From contig CABQKC010000025.1 in NCBI GenBank assembly GCA_902464635.1, positions 1 through 27,892 of the forward strand: DNA of 27,892 bases. Direction: 5' to 3'. The notes beneath the pieces are model-generated. The model worked only from the letters and a program-made list of their open reading frames with translations, was not told where the DNA came from and did no database searches. Made by a program: the position numbers and the translations under genes. Of the stretch, positions 23,954-27,892 are shown piece by piece; positions within the stretch are counted from its first letter, which is position 1; every line of letters starts with the position of its first letter. Origin of the DNA: an uncultured Caryophanales bacterium (lineage in GTDB: Bacteria; Bacillota_I; Bacilli_A; RFN20; CAG-826).

Positions 23954-25573
23954 TTAATACATGTCGTTACCCATTGCTGGAGCAGCTGGTTTTTCTTCTT
24001 TTAGTTCAGTAACAGCAGCCTCAGTGGTAACAAATAAGGAAGCAATAGAAGAGGCATTTAGAATTGCACTTCTAGTAACCTTAGTTGGATCAACGATGCC
24101 TTTTTCAAACATATCGACCCAGACACCGTTTTTGGCATCAAAGCCAATTCCCTTCTTGGCGACTTTTTGGGCTTCTACAATTTCGCTAGGTTCAAATCCG
24201 GCATTAGAAGCAATTTGCCTAAGTGGGTCATATAGAGATTCCATGACGGCATTGATACCTTTTTGGATATCAGGATTAGAATCTTTTAGTACTGGCTTTA
24301 ATTCTTTATATACTTCAGTTAGAGCAGCTCCGCCACCACAAACGATACCTTCGCTAACTGCAGCCTTAGTGGCATTTAAAGCATCTTCGATACGGAGTTT
24401 CTTGTCTTTTAGTTCGGATTCGGTAAGGGCACCAACCTTAAGAACGGCAACTCCATCAGAGAGCTTAGCAATACGCTTGGCAAGGGCTTTCTTATCATAA
24501 TCGCTAGTAGCGACTTCATGTTGATGGGCAAGTTCAGAAATCCTATCATTGATTTCTTTCTTGCTTCCTTCTCCACCGACAAGAGTAGTCTTATCTTTCT
24601 TGATGGTAGCTTTCTTGACTTTGCCAAGATCTTCCATGGTGACATTCTTTATTTCCATGGATAGATCTTTGGAGATAAATTTAGCACCAGTCATTATAGC
24701 AATATCTTGAAGAGCAGCTTTCTGGGCATCACCAAATTCAGGAGCCTTAACTGCAACTACATTGAATGTTCCACGTAACTTATTGACTACGATTGTAGAA
24801 GTTACATCGGCATCCAAATCATCAGCAATGATTAATATTGGTTTATTACCGGCATCAATATTAGCTTGTAGCAATGGAACTAAGTCTTGTACATTAGAGA
24901 TCTTTTGATCAGTGACTAGGACATAGGCATCATCTAGTTCGGCAATCATCTTTTCTCTATCAGTTACCATATATGGAGAGATATAGCCTTTATCAAATTC
25001 CATACCTTGGGTAACGCTTAATTCATCTTCGATACCTTTAGAATCATCAACAGTGATAACGCCGTTCTTGCCAACTTTTTCCATAGCCTCGGCGATTAGA
25101 TGGCCAATCTCAGCATCACCACTAGAAATAGTAGCAACAGATTCGATATCTTCATTGGTATCGACTGGCCTAGATTCTTCTAGTAATTTAGAAGCAACTT
25201 CCTTACCGGCTTTTTCAATACCTTGTCTAACAAATACAGGGTTTGCACCTTTTTCAACAGCATCAATGCCACGATGGATAATAGATTGGGCAAGTAAGGT
25301 TGCGGTTGTAGTTCCATCCCCTGCTGCATCATTAGTCTTATTGGCGACTTCATAGACTAGCTTTGCACCCATATTGGCAAAGTTATCTTTTAATTCGATT
25401 TCTTTAGCAATGGTAACTCCATCATTAGTGATAAGAGGTGAACCATAACCTTTATCAAGTACGACATTGCGTCCTTTTGGACCAATGGTTAGCTTGACAG
25501 TATTTGCAAGGGTATCGACGCCTTCAAGCATCAAATCCCTCGCGGATTTCCCTAATTTAATTTCCTTAGCCAT
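23954..25573 (-). CDS. groEL: Chaperonin GroEL (60 kDa)
   Basis: A 539-residue GroEL, forming the double ring that folds proteins with GroES and ATP. It opens MAKEIKLGKSARDLMLEGVD, has the ATP-site GDGTTT at 85-90 and the ALNATKAAVSEGIVCGGG segment near the family signature. The C terminus ends EEKPAAPAMGNDMY, so the Gly-Gly-Met repeat tail of many GroEL proteins is reduced to almost nothing. GAAGG precedes the ATG, 14 bp after groES. Controlled with groES by HrcA through the CIRCE operator. Confidence 0.98.
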   Translation of the reverse strand: MAKEIKLGKSARDLMLEGVDTLANTVKLTIGPKGRNVVLDKGYGSPLITNDGVTIAKEIELKDNFANMGAKLVYEVANKTNDAAGDGTTTATLLAQSIIHRGIDAVEKGANPVFVRQGIEKAGKEVASKLLEESRPVDTNEDIESVATISSGDAEIGHLIAEAMEKVGKNGVITVDDSKGIEDELSVTQGMEFDKGYISPYMVTDREKMIAELDDAYVLVTDQKISNVQDLVPLLQANIDAGNKPILIIADDLDADVTSTIVVNKLRGTFNVVAVKAPEFGDAQKAALQDIAIMTGAKFISKDLSMEIKNVTMEDLGKVKKATIKKDKTTLVGGEGSKKEINDRISELAHQHEVATSDYDKKALAKRIAKLSDGVAVLKVGALTESELKDKKLRIEDALNATKAAVSEGIVCGGGAALTEVYKELKPVLKDSNPDIQKGINAVMESLYDPLRQIASNAGFEPSEIVEAQKVAKKGIGFDAKNGVWVDMFEKGIVDPTKVTRSAILNASSIASLFVTTEAAVTELKEEKPAAPAMGNDMY

Positions 25574-25587
25574 TTTTATTTACCTTC

Positions 25588-25863
25588 TTATTCAACAATA
25601 GCAAGAATATCTTCATTCTTGATTAATAGATATTTATGCTCATTTTCTTCATATTCAGTTCCAGAATATTCGCGGTATATAACCTTATCCCCAACCTTGA
25701 CGGATAATTCAACAGGTTTACCATCCTTATCCTTAGAAGTTGATACGGCTACAACAGTAGCGATATTTCCGGCTTTCTTTTCGGAAGCAAGGTATATTGA
25801 CCCTACTTTTTTCTCGCTAGGCAATTTCTCTAGCAAGACATAATCTAATAATGGTTTAATCAT
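25588..25863 (-). CDS. groES: Co-chaperonin GroES (10 kDa)
   Basis: A 91-residue GroES. It opens MIKPLLDYVLLEKL, and the mobile loop that binds GroEL covers about residues 15-34, here with GSIYLAS in place of the common GGIVLP, an unusual set of hydrophobic residues. The dome-forming middle and the terminal EDILAIV are standard. First gene of groES-groEL, with promoter and CIRCE upstream. Confidence 0.96.
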   Translation of the reverse strand: MIKPLLDYVLLEKLPSEKKVGSIYLASEKKAGNIATVVAVSTSKDKDGKPVELSVKVGDKVIYREYSGTEYEENEHKYLLIKNEDILAIVE

Positions 25864-25895
25864 TTTTTAGTTTGCCTTTCTTAATGACAATAAAC

Positions 25896-25923
25896 ATAAT
25901 AATCATTCTTTTAGCAGTGTCAA
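25896..25923 (-). promoter_or_regulatory. Promoter of groES-groEL
   Basis: On the minus strand TTGACA (plus 25918-25923) and TATTAT (plus 25896-25901) are 16 bp apart. The -35 box lies inside the CIRCE element, the usual arrangement for HrcA repression. Confidence 0.8.
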
Positions 25924-25937
25924 GGGCAGAGTGCTAA
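25911..25937. promoter_or_regulatory. CIRCE operator (HrcA binding site)
   Basis: TTAGCAGTG (25911-25919), a 9-bp spacer and GAGTGCTAA (25929-25937). The right arm is perfect CIRCE; the left arm has two changes (consensus TTAGCACTC). Spacer length, position at the -35 box and neighbouring gene all fit. Confidence 0.9.
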
Positions 25938-25995
25938 ATATTTTTATTTAAATTGAATAACACTACACTTTGATACTATTTGACTATTTAGTTAT

Positions 25996-26021
25996 AAAAA
26001 GGCGCAAGTCGACCTGCGCCT
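25996..26021 (-). terminator. Terminator of the surface protein gene
   Basis: AGGCGCA (26000-26006) and TGCGCCT (26015-26021) form a GC-rich stem around an 8-nt loop. On the minus strand it is followed by TTTTTATAAC, suiting termination after the gene that ends at 26041. Confidence 0.85.
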
Positions 26022-26040
26022 AATAGATATATTATCCTAA

Positions 26041-27585
26041 TTAATTATGTTTTCTTTTCTTTAGGATTATTAATGTTGCAGTAGTTATTGTCCCAGCTAC
26101 AACTATAACTGCCAATATTGTAGGAACAGTAACATCGAAGTTTGGATGGTTGCCTAAGTTAATTAAGGAAGAACCAGCCACATAAGTTGAGCCAGCTATT
26201 GAGGCCAATCTTATAATGATGTCTCTATAGTTGACCAAGGTACTGTCACTCATATCAGCTGAAGTCCATGTGTATGTGGAAGATGTATCGACATATCTAG
26301 CCCTGACGTCACTGCCAATATTGTTGTTATAGCGATTAACAATAGTCTTTGCATCTTCCCTGCTGATGTTGCAGACAGAATAATCTTTGGCAGCATTCCT
26401 AACTCTTTCAGCTTCAATAAGGAACTCAAGTCCCTTGGTTGCATCAATATTGGCTGGACCAGTCCACCAATAGGTAGCGGTAGCCATTATTGATCTCTCG
26501 TCGGATTTATATTCGCTAGTCCCGTTATTGAACATGAACATGTTGTCGCCAGTTGGATAGCCCGCTTGGAGAGGGATCTTATAGATTAATTTCTTATCTG
26601 AACCGCCTTGGAAATGAAGTACCCCGCCAGTCACTTCCTTAACTCCGGTAATTTCGGTAATCTTGGTTCCAGGGAAGGCACCGAATTGGTTCGATCCACC
26701 CCAGGAATAGATATAGTCATTGGTAGCTGCACCGCTATTGGTCACATAATAGACGTAGGTATCGGTTAGTGGGGAATGTTTTTTGATAGCTATTGTTGCG
26801 TCAGCTATAATGAAATCATAGGTTCCCGCTTCTTTTAGACGTAGCCATGAACCACTGCCATTGGAAATGAGTTCAGAGGAAGTTTTCCAGCAAAGACTAT
26901 AAAACGTACCAAAAAGATAGACACCGGCATCGCCAACCATCCCTATTGCTTTTTCAGCGGTTGGATAATCTAAATTCCTGACGGCCAAAACATTGTTTTG
27001 AGGTTCCTTAATAAAGTCTACAGGAGTATCAACATCATCAAGATTTAAAGTAAATTTAGTTGTTTTGTACCCTTCAATTTGGTTATTAAGAAATTTCCAT
27101 TTATCTCCAACCCAGTTGTTCGAGAAAACCCATTGAATTGCTGTAAAATCAATATTTTTGTCAAGGGTAGTTGTCGTATAAGAGCCAAATTTTGTAATGT
27201 CTTCAGAATATTTGTCTCCGATCCCCTTTTGGGTTAGAACCCATTGGGCCCCTTTGATGACATCAGCATCGGTCAAGGAAACGTTTACCCCATAAAAATC
27301 ATAAGTGTCAGTTGCGATATGAGGGGCTTCAACCATTTTGTCTAAGCCGCCATCTCCCCAATAATGGAACCGCACCTTTTCAACTGGGTTAGGCCCAAAT
27401 ACATTCTCTTCATAGTTAGGAGAAGCATCCGCTAGGTTAAGTTGTGCTCTAAACATCCAGGTTTTAGGAGCCTCCTCCGCGTTTGCTTCGACTGGGGCCT
27501 TGTTTAATAAAGAGGCTCCAATCCCAACACTGCTCGCGCCAAAAATAGCTAAAGCGAGAATACTAAATAATCGTTTTAGTTTCAT
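26041..27585 (-). CDS. Membrane-anchored surface protein with starch-binding-like (CBM26-like) module
   Basis: A 514-residue exported protein. The signal peptide has a hydrophobic core at about 6-24 and a likely cleavage after ANA (34-36). One C-terminal membrane helix (about 487-508) followed by KKRKHN anchors it; there is no LPXTG sorting motif. Residues about 276-365 resemble a starch-binding CBM26 module: TYVYYVTN, DYIYSWGG, FGAFPGTKITEI and NMFMFNNGTSEYKSDE follow the order of aromatic strands and the NNG loop of that family. The N-terminal part (about 42-180) has similar aromatic strands (VRFHYWG, IQWVFSNNW) and may be a second diverged module. No hydrolase motif is visible, so I infer binding, not cleavage. 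It has its own promoter, a structured leader and an upstream cre-like site. The CBM match is from memory of the family, without an alignment. Confidence 0.75.
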   Translation of the reverse strand: MKLKRLFSILALAIFGASSVGIGASLLNKAPVEANAEEAPKTWMFRAQLNLADASPNYEENVFGPNPVEKVRFHYWGDGGLDKMVEAPHIATDTYDFYGVNVSLTDADVIKGAQWVLTQKGIGDKYSEDITKFGSYTTTTLDKNIDFTAIQWVFSNNWVGDKWKFLNNQIEGYKTTKFTLNLDDVDTPVDFIKEPQNNVLAVRNLDYPTAEKAIGMVGDAGVYLFGTFYSLCWKTSSELISNGSGSWLRLKEAGTYDFIIADATIAIKKHSPLTDTYVYYVTNSGAATNDYIYSWGGSNQFGAFPGTKITEITGVKEVTGGVLHFQGGSDKKLIYKIPLQAGYPTGDNMFMFNNGTSEYKSDERSIMATATYWWTGPANIDATKGLEFLIEAERVRNAAKDYSVCNISREDAKTIVNRYNNNIGSDVRARYVDTSSTYTWTSADMSDSTLVNYRDIIIRLASIAGSTYVAGSSLINLGNHPNFDVTVPTILAVIVVAGTITTATLIILKKRKHN

Positions 27586-27710
27586 GTTGATTGTTTTTGC
27601 TAATAGTCTCCTAGCAACATCCTTTCTTAGGCCTCGACTATCGCCTTGCGACGGGAAAGATTTCTTTCAGGAAGAATAGAACTCTCTAGGTCAATGACCG
27701 AGCCATATAT
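27586..27710 (-). promoter_or_regulatory. Structured 5' leader of the surface protein gene
   Basis: About 125 nt of untranslated RNA, richer in G and C than its surroundings. Near the start codon TTGCTA and TAGCAA (plus arms 27597-27602 and 27612-27617) enclose a 9-nt loop that holds GGAG, the only Shine-Dalgarno-like sequence; it lies far from the ATG unless the stem forms. Farther upstream are GAAAG-AAAT-CTTTC and TCGC-AAG-GCGA hairpins. A riboswitch or protein-binding leader is possible but not identified. Confidence 0.45.
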
Positions 27711-27716
27711 ATGCAA

Positions 27717-27746
27717 ATCATAAAGTATGAAATTAATATAGGTCAA
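27717..27746 (-). promoter_or_regulatory. Promoter of the surface protein gene
   Basis: On the minus strand TTGACC (plus 27741-27746) and TATGAT (plus 27717-27722) are 18 bp apart; the start point should fall near 27710. Confidence 0.6.
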
Positions 27747-27775
27747 TATGAAAATGGAGAGTATAAGGAATTTTG

Positions 27776-27789
27776 TGTAAACGTTTCCC
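27776..27789. promoter_or_regulatory. cre-like / LacI-family operator
   Basis: The core GTAAACGTTTCC (27777-27788) is a near-palindrome and shares 10 of 12 bases with the importer's operator core GTAACCGCTTCC. With one flanking base it matches the cre consensus at 12 of 14 positions. It lies 30 bp upstream of the -35 box of the surface protein gene. Confidence 0.5.
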
Positions 27790-27809
27790 AGTAAGATAAC
27801 TAATTCTAA

Positions 27810-27892
27810 TCACTTTTGATCGAAGTATTCAACAATTTCCCTCCAGCACCTAACCTTTCTCTTGCCAACCTTCTCGTTGTAGTGCAGGGCCA
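27810..27892 (-). CDS. 3' end of an unidentified gene
   Basis: The last 26 codons of an open frame enter from the right edge and stop at TGA (27810-27812). The residues begin ALHYNEKVGKRKVR and end EIVEYFDQK, a charged helical tail. The other two minus-strand frames are shorter or biased in composition. The fragment is too short to name; a transposase or housekeeping enzyme tail are both possible. Confidence 0.35.
   Translation of the reverse strand, partial: ALHYNEKVGKRKVRCWREIVEYFDQK

Noticed and set aside
27586..27710. Class I c-di-GMP riboswitch
   Set aside because: Only fragments resembling the downstream half are seen; the upstream conserved half is missing, so I kept it as an unassigned structured leader.
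27810..27892. Transposase end at the right edge
   Set aside because: Only 26 residues are visible and no inverted repeat or target duplication is seen, so no mobile element can be called.

Overview
The window is about 28 kb of AT-rich chromosome from a member of the Bacillota (Bacilli). Lineage markers are an EzrA division regulator, a CIRCE (HrcA) operator in front of groES-groEL, an infC-rpmI-rplT operon with an attenuator-like leader, cre-like operators, Sec/lipobox lipoproteins and ordinary stop-codon usage (TGA terminates, TGG encodes Trp). The AT-rich codon use and many Ser/Lys/Asn-rich surface proteins resemble uncultured gut Bacilli (Erysipelotrichia or RF39-like). The exact lineage cannot be fixed from the sequence. 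No CRISPR array, tRNA, rRNA, complete insertion sequence or prophage was seen.

Layout. (1) 1-1433: promoter, L20-type leader with a transcription attenuator, then infC (start codon AUC), rpmI and rplT. (2) 1434-7435, minus strand: a tight operon ezrA, cysteine desulfurase, thiI, DUF3737 and a PatB/MalY-like C-S lyase; tRNA thiolation and sulfur chemistry are read together with a division regulator. (3) 7436-10676, plus strand: a HAD phosphatase and a large M6-type metalloprotease lipoprotein. (4) 10724-11556: rpsD with a consensus promoter and a probable S4-binding leader. (5) 11566-12861, minus strand: tyrS. The ezrA-nifZ-thiI and tyrS/rpsD neighbourhood recalls the conserved Bacillus arrangement. 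(6) 12963-16400, plus strand: two overlapping CNNM/CorC-type transporter genes and a lipoprotein whose C-terminal domain looks like a barnase-family ribonuclease. (7) 16370-21388, minus strand: an AfuABC/FbpABC-type ABC importer (binding lipoprotein, fused double permease, ATPase with a large insertion) under a cre-like operator. (8) 21447-23799, minus strand: a PhoB/PhoR-like two-component system. (9) 23909-25937, minus strand: CIRCE-controlled groES-groEL. (10) 25996-27892, minus strand: a membrane-anchored surface protein with a starch-binding-like (CBM26-like) module, a structured leader, a second cre-like operator, and the 3' end of an unidentified gene.

How the genes may work together. 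The housekeeping blocks (translation, chaperonin, tRNA modification, division) are standard. The accessory blocks face the cell surface: a lipid-anchored protease, a lipid-anchored RNase-like protein, a glycan-binding-like protein and an importer. Two of these (importer and glycan-binding-like protein) carry related LacI/CcpA-type operators, which suggests catabolite-linked control of macromolecule scavenging.

The most novel item is the gene trio CNNM-CNNM-RNase lipoprotein. All three genes overlap, no barstar-like inhibitor is in the window, and each CNNM copy departs from the usual Mg2+-site motif at a different place.
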